Positions 47,060 to 56,788 of a DNA stretch of 64,000 bases are shown here, one piece after another. The notes below the pieces were generated by a model. The model searched no databases. It saw only the letters and a program-made list of their open reading frames with translations, and was not told the DNA's origin. Where the stretch lies: positions 1-64,000 of the forward strand of contig NZ_BRVN01000016.1 in the NCBI RefSeq assembly GCF_026011735.1. Reading direction: 5' to 3'. A program made the translations under genes and the position numbers. This DNA is from Dietzia sp. NCCP-2495 (lineage in GTDB: Bacteria > Actinomycetota > Actinomycetes > Mycobacteriales > Mycobacteriaceae). Position 1 is the first letter of the stretch; each line of letters opens with the position of its first letter.

Positions 47060-47673
47060 TTCGTCCTCTTCTCCTCCCGCCCGTGAAGGCGGCTGTCGTG
47101 AGCGCCCTCGCCTGGCGGGGACACTGCTGTGTTCGCTTGTCATTCGTGACACCGTCCGACCGTCAACTACCCGGTCTCGTGCATCGGTGCCCGTCGTGGA
47201 GGACCCCGCTCGCGCGTCCGCAGACGTAACACAGTACGAAGACCCCAGAGGACGGAGTGCCTCACCTCGCCCGGGGCGATGGTGACGGCGGACCGATCCG
47301 CTGCCGCTGTTGATGTGTCACGATGCGTCCACGCGGTCGGGCGTGTCGCCCTCCCACTTTTCCAGCGGATGATTTCTCACCCGCTTCGATCGTGCTCGCC
47401 CGACCAACCCGACTCTTTGCACACGTACGATGTACACGTGTTCAAGCGCCGCCTTGTCCGGGCAACTCGACCAGTATGCCGGACGAGACCCGAGGAAGCA
47501 AAATCGACTGGATCACATCGCTCGCGCCGTCACAGTGGCATGAGCTCCGCTTGGGTAGCGGCGACTCAGATAGAAGGTGCGGTCGTGGCTTCCGGGTCGA
47601 CCGGAGTCCGGCCGGACCGGCAAGTGGCAGGCCCACGCCCCCGCCACGGACGAGAAAACGGAGGGCTTCACTG
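47060..47673. other. 614-bp region upstream of rpsJ
   Basis: Separates the divergent rpsJ operon and the small J-domain-like gene. It must hold the S10 operon promoter and leader. TTGACG at 47165-47160 (minus strand) is a possible -35, but no good -10 follows at the right distance. Reading frames across it look non-coding. No other gene or repeat was seen. Confidence 0.5.
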
Positions 47674-47946
47674 ATGAACAACCGGCGCGAACCGCGTGAC
47701 CCCGTCGCCTACAAGAAGGAACGCCGCCAAGCTGTGCTCCGCCATCACCCGGACGCGGGCGGGGATCCGGACGAGTTGTTGAAAGCCCTCGAGGAGGTCG
47801 ACCGCCGCCACGGCGTGCTCGGGCCCGATCGCGATGACAATCCGGTCTCGGCAGAGCAGGTCGCCGCCGTCGCCGTGACGGCACTCGCCGGCGCAGCGGC
47901 CATCGGACTGTCTGTTGCCATGAGCCTCTTCGGACGCCGGCGTTGA
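47674..47946 (+). CDS. Small J-domain-like membrane protein
   Basis: A 90-residue protein. ATG at 47674 with GGAGG upstream. Residues 12-47 resemble the end of a DnaJ J-domain (RHHPDAGGDPDELLKALEEV, with the HPD-type turn). A single C-terminal membrane helix follows (AVAVTALAGAAAIGLSVAMS) and a basic end GRRR. The J-domain is incomplete, so Hsp70 stimulation is uncertain. It is a plus-strand gene in a block of minus-strand translation genes. Confidence 0.6.
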   Translation: MNNRREPRDPVAYKKERRQAVLRHHPDAGGDPDELLKALEEVDRRHGVLGPDRDDNPVSAEQVAAVAVTALAGAAAIGLSVAMSLFGRRR

Positions 47947-48015
47947 CGCTGGCGCCGGCGTTGACGCTGGCGCCGGCGTTGACACAGACACTGGCACTGG
48001 CACTGGCACTGGCTC
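47941..48015. repeat. 18-bp and 6-bp tandem repeats
   Basis: CGTTGACGCTGGCGCCGG occurs twice in tandem (47941-47958, 47959-47976) plus a partial third copy, followed by about four copies of ACTGGC. The array starts at the stop codon of the J-domain-like gene. Confidence 0.85.
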
Positions 48016-48102
48016 TCACGGTGCCTTAAGCAGTCGTTCCCGGAGCCGCCACCTCAGTCCTCAGCGACGCCATGGCCGCTTCCAGCTTTCACACGGAAAC
48101 AC

Positions 48103-48141
48103 GAGAAGGGGCGTCCCACCTCGCGGTGGGACCCCCTTCTC
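48103..48141. terminator. Bidirectional terminator next to tuf
   Basis: GAGAAGGG pairs with CCCTTCTC and, inside, GTCCCACC pairs with GGTGGGAC around a TCGC loop, with one bulged base. It lies 46 bp after the tuf stop and also downstream of the plus-strand J-domain-like gene. Confidence 0.9.
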
Positions 48142-48186
48142 TCCTGGCCTGGCACAGTGTGCCGGACCGGTGAGGTCAGATCGCGA

Positions 48187-49377
48187 TCACTTGATGATCT
48201 TGGTGACCTGTCCGGCGCCGACGGTGCGGCCACCCTCGCGGATCGCGAAGCGGAGGCCCTCGTCCATGGCGACCGGCTGGATGAGCTCGACGCTCATCTC
48301 GGTGTTGTCGCCCGGCATGACCATCTCGGTGCCCTCGGGGAGGGTCACGACGCCGGTCACGTCCGTGGTACGGAAGTAGAACTGCGGACGGTAGTTGTTG
48401 AAGAACGGCGTGTGACGGCCGCCCTCGTCCTTGGACAGGATGTAGGCCTGGCCCTCGAACGAGGTGTGCGGGGTGTAGGCGCCCGGCTTGATGACGACCT
48501 GGCCGCGCTCGACGTCCTCACGCTTGAGGCCACGGACCAGCAGACCGACGTTGTCGCCGGCCTCGCCGTAGTCGAGGAGCTTACGGAACATCTCGATGCC
48601 CGTGACGGTGGTCTTGGTGGCCTTGTCCTTGATGCCGATGAGCTCGACATCCTCGTTGACGTTGATCTGGCCACGCTCGATACGACCGGTGACGACGGTG
48701 CCACGACCGGTGATCGTGAAGACGTCCTCGACCGGCATGAGGAACGGCTTGTCCGTCTCACGCTGCGGGTCCGGGATGGAGTCGTCACAGGCCTGCATGA
48801 GCTCCAGGACGGCGTCGACCCACTTCTGATCGCCCTCGAGGGCCTTCAGAGCGGAGATGTGGACGACGGGGGCGTCCTCGTCGAACTCCTGCGAGGCCAG
48901 CAGCTCGCGGACCTCCATCTCGACGAGCTCGAGGATCTCCTCGTCGTCGACCATGTCGCACTTGTTCAGGGCGACGAGGATGTAGGGGACGCCGACCTGA
49001 CGCGCGAGCAGAACGTGCTCACGGGTCTGCGGCATCGGGCCGTCGGTGGCCGCCACGACCAGGATCGCGCCGTCCATCTGGGCGGCACCGGTGATCATGT
49101 TCTTGATGTAGTCGGCGTGACCGGGGGCGTCGACGTGCGCGTAGTGACGCTTCTCGGTCTGGTACTCGACGTGGGAGATGTTGATCGTGATACCACGAGC
49201 CTTCTCCTCGGGCGCCTTGTCGATCTCGTCGAACGCGAACGAAGCGTTGATATCGGGGTAGGCGTCCGCCAGAACCTTGGTGATGGCCGCGGTCGTGGTG
49301 GTCTTGCCATGGTCGACGTGACCGATGGTGCCGATGTTTACGTGCGGCTTCGTCCGCTCGAACTTCGCCTTCGCCAC
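48187..49377 (-). CDS. tuf: Elongation factor Tu
   Basis: A 396-residue GTPase delivering aminoacyl-tRNA. G1 [11 protein letters not shown]3 DAPGHADY (DxxG), G4 NKCDMVDD, then domains 2 and 3. GTG start at 49377. It follows fusA after a gap with a strong palindromic hairpin; only one tuf gene is in the window. Confidence 0.99.
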   Translation of the reverse strand: MAKAKFERTKPHVNIGTIGHVDHGKTTTTAAITKVLADAYPDINASFAFDEIDKAPEEKARGITINISHVEYQTEKRHYAHVDAPGHADYIKNMITGAAQMDGAILVVAATDGPMPQTREHVLLARQVGVPYILVALNKCDMVDDEEILELVEMEVRELLASQEFDEDAPVVHISALKALEGDQKWVDAVLELMQACDDSIPDPQRETDKPFLMPVEDVFTITGRGTVVTGRIERGQINVNEDVELIGIKDKATKTTVTGIEMFRKLLDYGEAGDNVGLLVRGLKREDVERGQVVIKPGAYTPHTSFEGQAYILSKDEGGRHTPFFNNYRPQFYFRTTDVTGVVTLPEGTEMVMPGDNTEMSVELIQPVAMDEGLRFAIREGGRTVGAGQVTKIIK

Positions 49378-49513
49378 TTGATGTCCTCCTGGACTGGTCT
49401 GTCCCCACGTCTGTCGTGGGCACTATTTGTGTGGGATCTGATCTTACTCATCGTGCCGTGAGGCACGAACCGGCGGCCACCCGGAGGTTCGACCGTGCGC
49501 CGCCGGCATCGGA

Positions 49514-49538
49514 CCCGTTCCACCCGGGGTGGAACGGG
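49514..49538 (-). terminator. Palindromic hairpin between fusA and tuf
   Basis: CCCGTTCCACCC (49514-49525) mirrors GGGTGGAACGGG (49527-49538), 12-bp arms. It lies 11 bp after the fusA stop. Possible partial terminator or mRNA-stabilising element inside the str operon. Confidence 0.65.
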
Positions 49539-49548
49539 ACCATACCGG

Positions 49549-51660
49549 TTACTCGCCGGTCGCCTTGGCGATGATCTCCTTCGACACACTCGCCGGGACC
49601 TCGGCGTAGTGGGAGAAGACCATCGAGTAGTTCGCCCGGCCCTGCGTCTTCGACCGGAGGTCGCCGACGTAGCCGAACATCTCGGACAGCGGGACGTGGG
49701 CCTTCACGACGCGGGCGCCGGAGCGCTCCTCCATCGCGCTGACCTGGCCACGCCGGGAGTTGAGGTCGCCGATCACGTCGCCCATGTAGTCCTCGGGCGT
49801 GGTGACCTCGACGGACATCAGCGGCTCGAGGATGACGGGCTGGCACTTGCGCGAGGCCTCCTTGAAGGCCATCGAGCCCGCGACCTTGAACGCCATTTCG
49901 GACGAGTCGACCTCGTGGTACGCACCGTCGACCAGGGTGGCCTTGACGTTCACCATCGGGTAGCCGGCGAGGATGCCGTACTGCATGGCGTCCTGGATGC
50001 CCGCGTCCACAGACGGGATGTACTCCTTGGGCACGCGGCCACCGGTGACCTCGTCGGAGAACATGTAGGTCTCGCCCTCTTCGATCGACGCGTCGTCGAG
50101 CGGCTCGAGGCGGATCTGCACCTTGGCGAACTGACCGGAACCACCGGTCTGCTTCTTGTGGGTGTAGTCGTACTTGTCGACCGAGCCCTTGATGGTCTCG
50201 CGGTACGCGACCTGCGGCTTGCCGACGTTGGCCTCGACCTTGAACTCGCGCTTCATGCGGTCGACGAGCACGTCGAGATGGAGCTCGCCCATGCCACCGA
50301 TGACGGTCTGCCCGGTCTCGTCGTCCAGACGGACGGTGAAGGTCGGGTCCTCTTCGGCGAGCTTCTGGATCGCGGTGCCCAGCTTCTCCTGGTCGGCCTT
50401 GGTCTTGGGCTCGATGGAAACGTCGATGACCGGGTCCGGGAACGTCATCGACTCGAGGACGACCTGGTCGTTCAGGTCACACAGGGTGTCACCGGTGGTG
50501 GTGTCCTTGAGGCCGATGAAGGCGTAAATGTTGCCCGCCACGGCCTCGTCGACCGGGTTCTCCTTGTTGGCGTGCATCTGGAAGAGCTTGCCGACGCGCT
50601 CCTTCTTGCCCTTGGTCGAGTTGGCGACCTGGGTGCCCGGCTCGACGCGACCCGAGTACACGCGGACGAAGGTGAGCTTGCCGAAGAACGGGTGGACGGC
50701 GATCTTGAACGCCAGCGCCGAGAACGGCTCGTCCTTGGCCGGCTTGCGCAGGATCTCGGTCTCCTCGTCGCCGACCTTGTGGCCGTGCACCTCGCCGATG
50801 TCCAGCGGGGTCGGGAGGTAGTCGATGACCGCGTTCAGCATGGGCTGGATGCCCTTGTTCTTGTACGCGGTGCCACAGAGCACGGGGTAGATCTCGGAGT
50901 TGACCGTCATCTTACGGATCGCGGCCTTGATCTCCTCGATGGTGAGCTCCTCACCACCGAAGTACTTCTCCATGAGCTCTTCGTCGGACTCGGCGACGGC
51001 CTCGAGGAGCTTCTCGCGGTACTCCTCGGCCTTCTCCTGCAGGTCGGCCGGGATCTCCTCGATGGAGGCCGCGGTGCCGATCTCGGTCTTGCCGCGCCAG
51101 AAGTGGGCCTTCATCTCGACCAGGTCGACGATGCCGTCGAAGGTGTCCTCGGCGCCGATCGGGAGCTGGAGGACCAACGGCTTCGCACCCAGACGGTCGA
51201 CGATCGTCGACACGGTGTAGTAGAAGTCCGCGCCCAGCTTGTCCATCTTGTTGACGAAGCAGATGCGGGGGACGTCGTACTTCTCGGCCTGGCGCCAGAC
51301 CTGCTCGGACTGGGGCTCCACGCCCTCCTTGCCGTCGAAGACCGCGACGGCGCCATCGAGCACGCGCAGCGAGCGCTCGACCTCGACCGTGAAGTCGACG
51401 TGGCCCGGGGTGTCGATGATGTTGATCTGGTTGCCCTCCCAGAAGCAGGTGACCGCGGCGGAGGTGATCGTGATGCCGCGCTCCTTCTCCTGCTCCATCC
51501 AGTCGGTGGTGGACGCACCGTCGTGCGTCTCGCCGGCCTTGCGGTTGACACCCGTGTAGAACAGGATGCGCTCGGTCGTGGTGGTCTTACCGGCGTCGAT
51601 GTGCGCCATGATGCCGATGTTGCGGACCTTGTTCAGGTCGGTCAGCACGTCCTGTGCCAC
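49549..51660 (-). CDS. fusA: Elongation factor G
   Basis: A 703-residue translocase GTPase. G1 [14 protein letters not shown]3 DTPGHVDF, G4 NKMDKLGAD; domains II-V follow with [22 protein letters not shown] start at 51660. Standard rpsL-rpsG-fusA-tuf order. Confidence 0.99.
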   Translation of the reverse strand: MAQDVLTDLNKVRNIGIMAHIDAGKTTTTERILFYTGVNRKAGETHDGASTTDWMEQEKERGITITSAAVTCFWEGNQINIIDTPGHVDFTVEVERSLRVLDGAVAVFDGKEGVEPQSEQVWRQAEKYDVPRICFVNKMDKLGADFYYTVSTIVDRLGAKPLVLQLPIGAEDTFDGIVDLVEMKAHFWRGKTEIGTAASIEEIPADLQEKAEEYREKLLEAVAESDEELMEKYFGGEELTIEEIKAAIRKMTVNSEIYPVLCGTAYKNKGIQPMLNAVIDYLPTPLDIGEVHGHKVGDEETEILRKPAKDEPFSALAFKIAVHPFFGKLTFVRVYSGRVEPGTQVANSTKGKKERVGKLFQMHANKENPVDEAVAGNIYAFIGLKDTTTGDTLCDLNDQVVLESMTFPDPVIDVSIEPKTKADQEKLGTAIQKLAEEDPTFTVRLDDETGQTVIGGMGELHLDVLVDRMKREFKVEANVGKPQVAYRETIKGSVDKYDYTHKKQTGGSGQFAKVQIRLEPLDDASIEEGETYMFSDEVTGGRVPKEYIPSVDAGIQDAMQYGILAGYPMVNVKATLVDGAYHEVDSSEMAFKVAGSMAFKEASRKCQPVILEPLMSVEVTTPEDYMGDVIGDLNSRRGQVSAMEERSGARVVKAHVPLSEMFGYVGDLRSKTQGRANYSMVFSHYAEVPASVSKEIIAKATGE

Positions 51661-51857
51661 GGAATCTCCCCGATCGTGTGAGTCGTCGGTGGCCCGTGCG
51701 GTCGGGATGGACCGTTACGAACCGTGTTAAGTGGGTGCCGGCTACGCGCTCTGCTCGAGGCGAGACGGGGCTTGGTCAATAATGCCACCTCTAGGGCGGC
51801 GGCGGGACCCTGGACGGGGGGTGAATCTGCTCCGCTCCCCGCCCAGGACCCGCGAGA

Positions 51858-52328
51858 TCACCAGCGGTAGTGCGCGAAGGCGCGGTTCGCCTCGGCCATT
51901 TTGTGGGTGTCCTCGCGGCGCTTGACCGCGGCACCGAGACCGTTGGAGGCGTCGAGGATCTCGTTGGCGAGACGCTCGATCATGGTGTTCTCGCGACGCT
52001 GACGGGAGAACGTCACCAGCCAGCGCATGGCCAGTGTGGTGGAGCGGCCGGGACGGACCTCGACCGGCACCTGGTACGTTGCGCCACCGACACGGCGGGA
52101 GCGGACCTCGAGGGCCGGGCGGACGTTGTCCAGGGCCTTCTTGAGGGTGATGACCGGGTCGGTACCGGTCTTCTCACGGCAGATCTCCAGGGCCGAGTAG
52201 ACGATGCGCTCGGCGGTCGTCTTCTTGCCGTCCAGGAGGATCTTGTTGACGAGCTGCGTGACCAGCGGCGAACCGTAGACCGGATCGCTGATCAGCTGAC
52301 GCTTCGGGGCGGGACCCTTACGAGGCAT
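51858..52328 (-). CDS. rpsG: Ribosomal protein uS7
   Basis: A 156-residue uS7 ([40 protein letters not shown]-type C-terminus), a head-assembly initiator. ATG shares its last base region with the rpsL stop (TAATG). Confidence 0.98.
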   Translation of the reverse strand: MPRKGPAPKRQLISDPVYGSPLVTQLVNKILLDGKKTTAERIVYSALEICREKTGTDPVITLKKALDNVRPALEVRSRRVGGATYQVPVEVRPGRSTTLAMRWLVTFSRQRRENTMIERLANEILDASNGLGAAVKRREDTHKMAEANRAFAHYRW

Positions 52329-52699
52329 TACTTCTCCTTCTTGGCGCCGTAGCGGGAGCGGGCCTGCTTGCGGTCCTTCACGCCCTGCGTGTCGAGCGAG
52401 CCACGGATGATCTTGTAGCGGACACCCGGGAGGTCCTTCACACGACCGCCGCGGACGAGGACCATCGAGTGCTCCTGGAGGTTGTGGCCCTCACCGGGGA
52501 TGTAGGCCGAGACCTCGACACCCGAGGTCAGACGCACACGGGCGACCTTACGAAGCGCCGAGTTCGGCTTCTTGGGGGTGGTGGTGTACACGCGGGTGCA
52601 CACGCCGCGACGCTGCGGCGAGCCCTTGAGGGCAGCCGTCGACGTCGCCGACTTCTTGTCCTGGCGGCCCTTGCGGACCAGCTGGTTGATGGTTGGCAT
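52328..52699 (-). CDS. rpsL: Ribosomal protein uS12
   Basis: A 123-residue uS12 of the decoding centre ([20 protein letters not shown]). Lys in [12 protein letters not shown] and in the later loop are the classical streptomycin-resistance positions and are wild-type Lys here at the first. First gene of the str operon; promoter about 175 bp upstream. Confidence 0.99.
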   Translation of the reverse strand: MPTINQLVRKGRQDKKSATSTAALKGSPQRRGVCTRVYTTTPKKPNSALRKVARVRLTSGVEVSAYIPGEGHNLQEHSMVLVRGGRVKDLPGVRYKIIRGSLDTQGVKDRKQARSRYGAKKEK

Positions 52700-52873
52700 G
52701 AACCGACTTTCTCTAGCTGGGGACCTCCGCGTGGAAGGCCATCAGTCACTTGGACATTGCTCGAAACTGGACTCTCGCATCACCTGTTGCCGCGCACGGG
52801 CGACCTCGTCAGCCGCTCTCGCTGGCCTACAGGGTTCGATCCTCCAGCTCGCATACTGCGAGCACGATGGTCA

Positions 52874-52903
52874 AGCCTAACCGGCTCGACGAGGCCCGGT
52901 CAA
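52874..52903 (-). promoter_or_regulatory. rpsL: Putative rpsL (str operon) promoter
   Basis: On the minus strand: TTGACC (52903-52898), 18-nt spacer, TAGGCT (52879-52874), overlapping the end of the TetR gene. The predicted leader of about 165 nt contains a small hairpin CTCGCA/TGCGAG at 52849-52863 near its 5' end. Confidence 0.65.
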
Positions 52904-53550
52904 AGCGGAGTGCCGCCGACCGCTCCCTCGTGGGGTTTTCCGGTCCCGATGAGCACCTCGTCCATCGACTGCGCCCAGAAGCGGATGATCTTGTCCCGGC
53001 GCTCCGCGTCGTCGGAGAGGACGTCCGCGAGACCGAGCCCGCGCGCGAGGTCGAGGGTGGTCTGGATGGCCCGTCGGACCCGGGCGTCGGCGGGGTCCCG
53101 CTCGAGCGCCTCTGCGGCGATCGTGAGGACCTCGCGGGACATCGCGGTCTCCAGCGGCAGCACGCGGGCGGCGAGCGCGGGGTCACTCGCGGCCGCCGTC
53201 CAGACCTGGAGGGCGGCCTTGAACAGATCGGAGGTGTAGTGCTCGACGATGTGTCGGACGACCGCGACCGTGCGGTCCGGGCCCTCCTCCGGCACGTCCA
53301 GTCCGACCACGCGGACGCTCTGGATCCGTTGCTCGATCATGTGGGTGAGCGCGGCGGTGATGAGGTCCTCCCGGGTCGGGAAGTGGTGTTGCGCGGCGCC
53401 CCGTGAGACGCCGGCGGCGGCGGCCACCGCTCCCACGGTGGTCGCCGCCCAGCCCTGTGAGGCGAGGAGATCGATGGAAGCACCGAGCAACCGTTCCCGC
53501 GTGACGCGGCTCCGGTCCTGTTTGGGGGCGCGTTGCTCAGGTGCCGTCAT
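52900..53550 (-). CDS. TetR-family regulator
   Basis: A 216-residue repressor-type protein. N-terminal helix-turn-helix (RERLLGASIDLLASQGW, VAAAAGVSRGAAQHHFPTRE), then a helical ligand domain with TLDLARGLGLADVL. It lies 12 bp after the alcohol dehydrogenase gene on the same strand, so both are probably one transcript. Same position as Rv0681 beside rpsL in Mycobacterium tuberculosis. The palindrome at 54750-54769, upstream of the pair, is its likely operator (inference). Confidence 0.93.
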   Translation of the reverse strand: MTAPEQRAPKQDRSRVTRERLLGASIDLLASQGWAATTVGAVAAAAGVSRGAAQHHFPTREDLITAALTHMIEQRIQSVRVVGLDVPEEGPDRTVAVVRHIVEHYTSDLFKAALQVWTAAASDPALAARVLPLETAMSREVLTIAAEALERDPADARVRRAIQTTLDLARGLGLADVLSDDAERRDKIIRFWAQSMDEVLIGTGKPHEGAVGGTPL

Positions 53551-53562
53551 GGGTCCTCCTTC

Positions 53563-54699
53563 TCACCAGTCCTGCTCGTCGTAGATGATCACACCGCGCA
53601 GATTCTTGCCGTCGCGCATGTCCTGGTAGCCCTGGTTGATGTCCTCGAGTCGGTAGGTCTTGGTGACCAGTTCGTCGAGCTTGAGGTTGCCGGCGCGGTA
53701 CTGGTGTAGCAGGTGCGGGATCTGCTTGCGCGGTCCGGTACCGCCGAAGATGGCGCCCTGGAGGGTCTTCTGCTGCATGGCCAGGTCGAGGATGGAGATC
53801 TGGGCGTCCACGGCGTTCATGTCACCGAGTCCCACCACGACGCAGCGGCGCCCCTTGCCGGTGAGCAGGAGGCCGGGCAGCAGGTCCTTGCCCTCGACGA
53901 CGCCCATCGTCAGGACCACGAGGTCGGCCATGCGTCCCCAGCTGAGTTCCCCGACGAGGGCCATCGCCTCGTCCATTGAAGCGCATGTGTGCGTGGCACC
54001 GAACTCCAGCGCCTTCTCGCGCTTGAACTCGACGGGGTCCACCGCGACGACGATCCGGGCGCCGGCCGCCGCCGCGCCCTGGACCGAGTTGATGCCGATA
54101 CCGCCGATCCCGACGACGACGACCACGTCACCTTCGGACGCCCCGCCGATCTCCGTGGCCGAGCCCCATCCCGTGGCCACTCCGCAGCCGAGCAGCGCAG
54201 CCTTGTCCAGCGGGATGTCCTTCTCGATCTTGACCACCGAGGACTGGTGGACGGTCACGTACGGGGAGAACGTGCCGAGGACGCACATGGAGGCGACGGG
54301 TTCGCCGTCGGTGGTGTGGACACGGTAGGTGTCGTCACTGATGGCGCGGCCACTGAGCAGCCCGGCGCCGTTGTCGCACAGGTTCTGCAGGCCCTCGGCG
54401 CACGGCGGGCAGGTCCCGCAGGCGGGGATGAACGCCAGGACGACGTGGTCCCCCTCCTCGAGGCCGATCACTCCCTCGCCGACCTTGGTCACCACGCCGG
54501 CGCCCTCGTGGCCGCCGATGATGGGGTAGGTCTCGAACTGCAGGTCGCCGGTGAGCAGGTGCTCGTCCGAGTGGCAGAGGCCGGAGGCGGCGAGCTTGAC
54601 CTGGACCTCGCCCACCCGGGGATCCGTCAGGTCGACCTCGACGACCTCCCACCCGTTCTCCTGGTTGGGCTCGCGGATGATGGCGGCCTTGGTGCGCAT
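53563..54699 (-). CDS. NDMA-type Zn-dependent alcohol dehydrogenase
   Basis: A 378-residue medium-chain dehydrogenase. Catalytic zinc ligands GLCHSDEHL and GGHEGAG; structural zinc loop ACGTCPPCAEGLQNLC; nucleotide-binding GIGGIGINSVQGAAAAG. Start MRTKAAIIREPNQ and length match the N,N-dimethyl-4-nitrosoaniline-dependent group, which keeps its nicotinamide cofactor bound and in actinobacteria usually relies on mycofactocin. ATG at 54699 with GAGGAG upstream; a longer upstream frame crosses the operator. Co-directional with the TetR gene. Confidence 0.9.
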   Translation of the reverse strand: MRTKAAIIREPNQENGWEVVEVDLTDPRVGEVQVKLAASGLCHSDEHLLTGDLQFETYPIIGGHEGAGVVTKVGEGVIGLEEGDHVVLAFIPACGTCPPCAEGLQNLCDNGAGLLSGRAISDDTYRVHTTDGEPVASMCVLGTFSPYVTVHQSSVVKIEKDIPLDKAALLGCGVATGWGSATEIGGASEGDVVVVVGIGGIGINSVQGAAAAGARIVVAVDPVEFKREKALEFGATHTCASMDEAMALVGELSWGRMADLVVLTMGVVEGKDLLPGLLLTGKGRRCVVVGLGDMNAVDAQISILDLAMQQKTLQGAIFGGTGPRKQIPHLLHQYRAGNLKLDELVTKTYRLEDINQGYQDMRDGKNLRGVIIYDEQDW

Positions 54700-54749
54700 G
54701 TGTTCTCCTCGCGATGAGAATGTCCGGGGATCCCCGGCTGACGGAGCGG

Positions 54750-54769
54750 CACTGGTCAACTGACCAGTG
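54750..54769. promoter_or_regulatory. 20-bp palindrome, probable TetR operator
   Basis: CACTGGTCA and TGACCAGTG are perfect 9-bp arms around a 2-bp centre, 51 bp upstream of the alcohol dehydrogenase start. The minus strand has TTGACC inside the palindrome, a possible -35. Likely autoregulatory site of the TetR protein encoded two genes on. Confidence 0.7.
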
Positions 54770-54778
54770 TGATCTACG

Positions 54779-55594
54779 TTACTCTATGGCGGTCGCCCAG
54801 GAGGGCTTCCTCTTCTCCAGGAACGCGGTCATCCCCTCGGTCACCTCGGGGGTGCCGAACAGCCGTGCCGTGATCCCGGCGAGCTCCTCGCCCCGGGCGT
54901 CGAGTTCCGCCAGGAGCGGGGTCGCGAGCAGGGCCTTGTTCTCTGCGAGCCCCTGCGGTGAGCAGGGCCGGAAGGAGGCCACCAGCTCGTCGACAGCGGA
55001 GTCGACGTCGTCCACGGCCTCGGTGACGAGCCCGATCTCACGGGCGTGCGCGGGGTCGAACTTCTCCCCCGTGAGGACCGCCCTCGTGAGGTCACGCGAG
55101 CGGACGCGCGCGGCGAGGGGCACGGAGATCATCGCGATCGCCAGCCCGAGCCTCACCTCGGTGAGTGCGAAGGTGGACGACGGCCCGGCCACGACGAGGT
55201 CGCACGCCGCGATCAGTCCCATGCCGCCTGCGCGCACGTGCCCGTCGACGGCCCCGATAACCGGCTTGGGGTGGGAGATGATCGCCGTGAGCAGGTCGAG
55301 GAACACCCGTGTCCGGGCCGCTGCGGCGGCAGTGGGGTCCTCCCGGTCGGCCGAGGCCTCCGACAGGTCGGCGCCGGCGCAGAAGGTGCCGCCGGTGTGT
55401 CCGAGCACCACCACGCGGGCGGTGGTGTCGGCCGCGGCCCGCTCGAGCGCGGCGAGGAGTTGGTCGACGAGTGCGCCGGAGATGGCGTTGCGGTTGTGCG
55501 GCGAGTCCAGGTCGATGCGCGCGGCGCCGCCGCGCACCTCGTACCGGACGAGCGCCGCAGTGTCGCTGCCCGCGGGGCTGCTGATATCAGTCAT
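54779..55594 (-). CDS. Enoyl-CoA hydratase/isomerase family protein
   Basis: A 271-residue crotonase-fold protein. Oxyanion-hole segments: GGTFCAGADLSEAS and DGHVRAGGMGLIAACD. The usual catalytic Glu of the second segment is not obvious (AGGMGLIAACDLVVAG), so the exact reaction is uncertain. It would hydrate an unsaturated CoA ester made by the upstream enzymes, comparable in context to AtuE/LiuC. Last gene of the catabolic operon, 12 bp after the acyl-CoA dehydrogenase stop. ATG at 55594 preferred over the adjacent GTG. Confidence 0.92.
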   Translation of the reverse strand: MTDISSPAGSDTAALVRYEVRGGAARIDLDSPHNRNAISGALVDQLLAALERAAADTTARVVVLGHTGGTFCAGADLSEASADREDPTAAAAARTRVFLDLLTAIISHPKPVIGAVDGHVRAGGMGLIAACDLVVAGPSSTFALTEVRLGLAIAMISVPLAARVRSRDLTRAVLTGEKFDPAHAREIGLVTEAVDDVDSAVDELVASFRPCSPQGLAENKALLATPLLAELDARGEELAGITARLFGTPEVTEGMTAFLEKRKPSWATAIE

Positions 55595-55606
55595 CACGCG
55601 CCGCCC

Positions 55607-56788
55607 TCAGTAGCTCTTCGGCAGCCCGAGCGAGTGCTGGGCGACGTAGTTGAGGATCATCTCCCGGCTGACGGGCGCGATCCGGGGCAGCCGGGACGCG
55701 GCGAGCATCCCCGCCAGGCCGTACTCGACCGACAGTCCGTTGCCGCCGAGGGTCTGGATGGCCTGGTCGACCGAGCGGGCCGAGACCTCGCCGGAGGCGT
55801 ACTTGGCCATGTTCGCGGCCTCTCCGGCGAGGTCGTCGCGGCCGGCGTCGACCAGGGCGGCTGCCTTGCGCATCATCAGCCGCGCGAGTTCGAGCTCGAT
55901 CTTGCACTGCGCGAGCGGGTGGGCGACGCCCTGGTGCGCGCCGATGGGGGTCTTCCACACCGCGCGCTCGTTGGCGTACTTCGTGGCCCGGTCCAGGGCG
56001 AAGCGAGCGGTGCCGCACGCCATGCCGGAGGCCATGATGCGCTCGGGGTTGAGGCCCGCGAACAGCATGAGCAGGGCGGTGTCGCCGTCGCCGATGAGCG
56101 CCTCGGCGGGTACGCGGACGTCGTCGAAGTACAGCTGGAACTGCCTCTCGGGCGTGCGGACCTCGGTGGGGATGTGGGTTCGCTCGAGGCCGGGCGCGTC
56201 GGTGGGCACCATGAACAGCGCCGGCTCGAGTCGGCCCGAGTCCGAGCCCTCGAGGCGCGCCACGACGAGGATCGCGTCGGCCTGGTCGACGCCGGAAATG
56301 TACGTCTTCTGGCCCGAGATGAGGAAGTCCGAGCCGTCGCGGCGGGCGGTGGTGGTGATGGCGTGCGAGTTGGAGCCGGCGTCGGGTTCGGTGATCGCGA
56401 ACGACGTGATGGTATCGCCCGACGCGATGCCCGGCAGCCAGCGCTTTTTCTGCTCCTCGGTGCCGAACCGCGAGATGATCGTGCCGTTGATCGCCGGGGA
56501 GACGACCATCATGAGCAGCCCGGTGCCGGCGGCGGAGAGTTCCTCCTCGACGATCGCCAGCTCGGTCATGCCCGCGCCGCCGCCACCGTATTCCTCGGGG
56601 ATGTTCACGCCGAGCAGCCCGAGCTTGCCCGCTTCGGTCCACAGTTCGTCAGTGGTCTCGCCGGCGTCGGACTTGGCCCGCATGTAGTCGAGGCCGTACC
56701 GCGAGCCGAGGTCGTAGGCGACCTTGCGGAGCTGGGCCTGCTCTTCGGTGTCGATCACGGGGTTGGGGATCGTGGTCAGATCGGTCAT
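55607..56788 (-). CDS. Acyl-CoA dehydrogenase (second copy)
   Basis: A 393-residue FAD enzyme oxidising a CoA thioester to its 2,3-enoyl form. Flavin/substrate motifs FAITEPDAGSNSHAITTTA and GQKTYISGVDQAD; C-terminal IQTLGGNGLSVEYGLAGML. N-terminal helical, middle beta and C-terminal helical domains are all present. ATG overlaps the stop of the carboxylase alpha gene (ATGA at 56785-56788), so coupled. Confidence 0.95.
   Translation of the reverse strand: MTDLTTIPNPVIDTEEQAQLRKVAYDLGSRYGLDYMRAKSDAGETTDELWTEAGKLGLLGVNIPEEYGGGGAGMTELAIVEEELSAAGTGLLMMVVSPAINGTIISRFGTEEQKKRWLPGIASGDTITSFAITEPDAGSNSHAITTTARRDGSDFLISGQKTYISGVDQADAILVVARLEGSDSGRLEPALFMVPTDAPGLERTHIPTEVRTPERQFQLYFDDVRVPAEALIGDGDTALLMLFAGLNPERIMASGMACGTARFALDRATKYANERAVWKTPIGAHQGVAHPLAQCKIELELARLMMRKAAALVDAGRDDLAGEAANMAKYASGEVSARSVDQAIQTLGGNGLSVEYGLAGMLAASRLPRIAPVSREMILNYVAQHSLGLPKSY

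Noticed and set aside
49495-51681. Long plus-strand frame opposite fusA (and a similar one opposite tuf at 48157-49461)
   Set aside because: Antisense shadows of highly biased genes; no ribosome binding site or recognisable domain.
28702-52903. Search for tRNA or rRNA genes among the ribosomal protein clusters
   Set aside because: No cloverleaf or rRNA sequence recognised in any intergenic gap.
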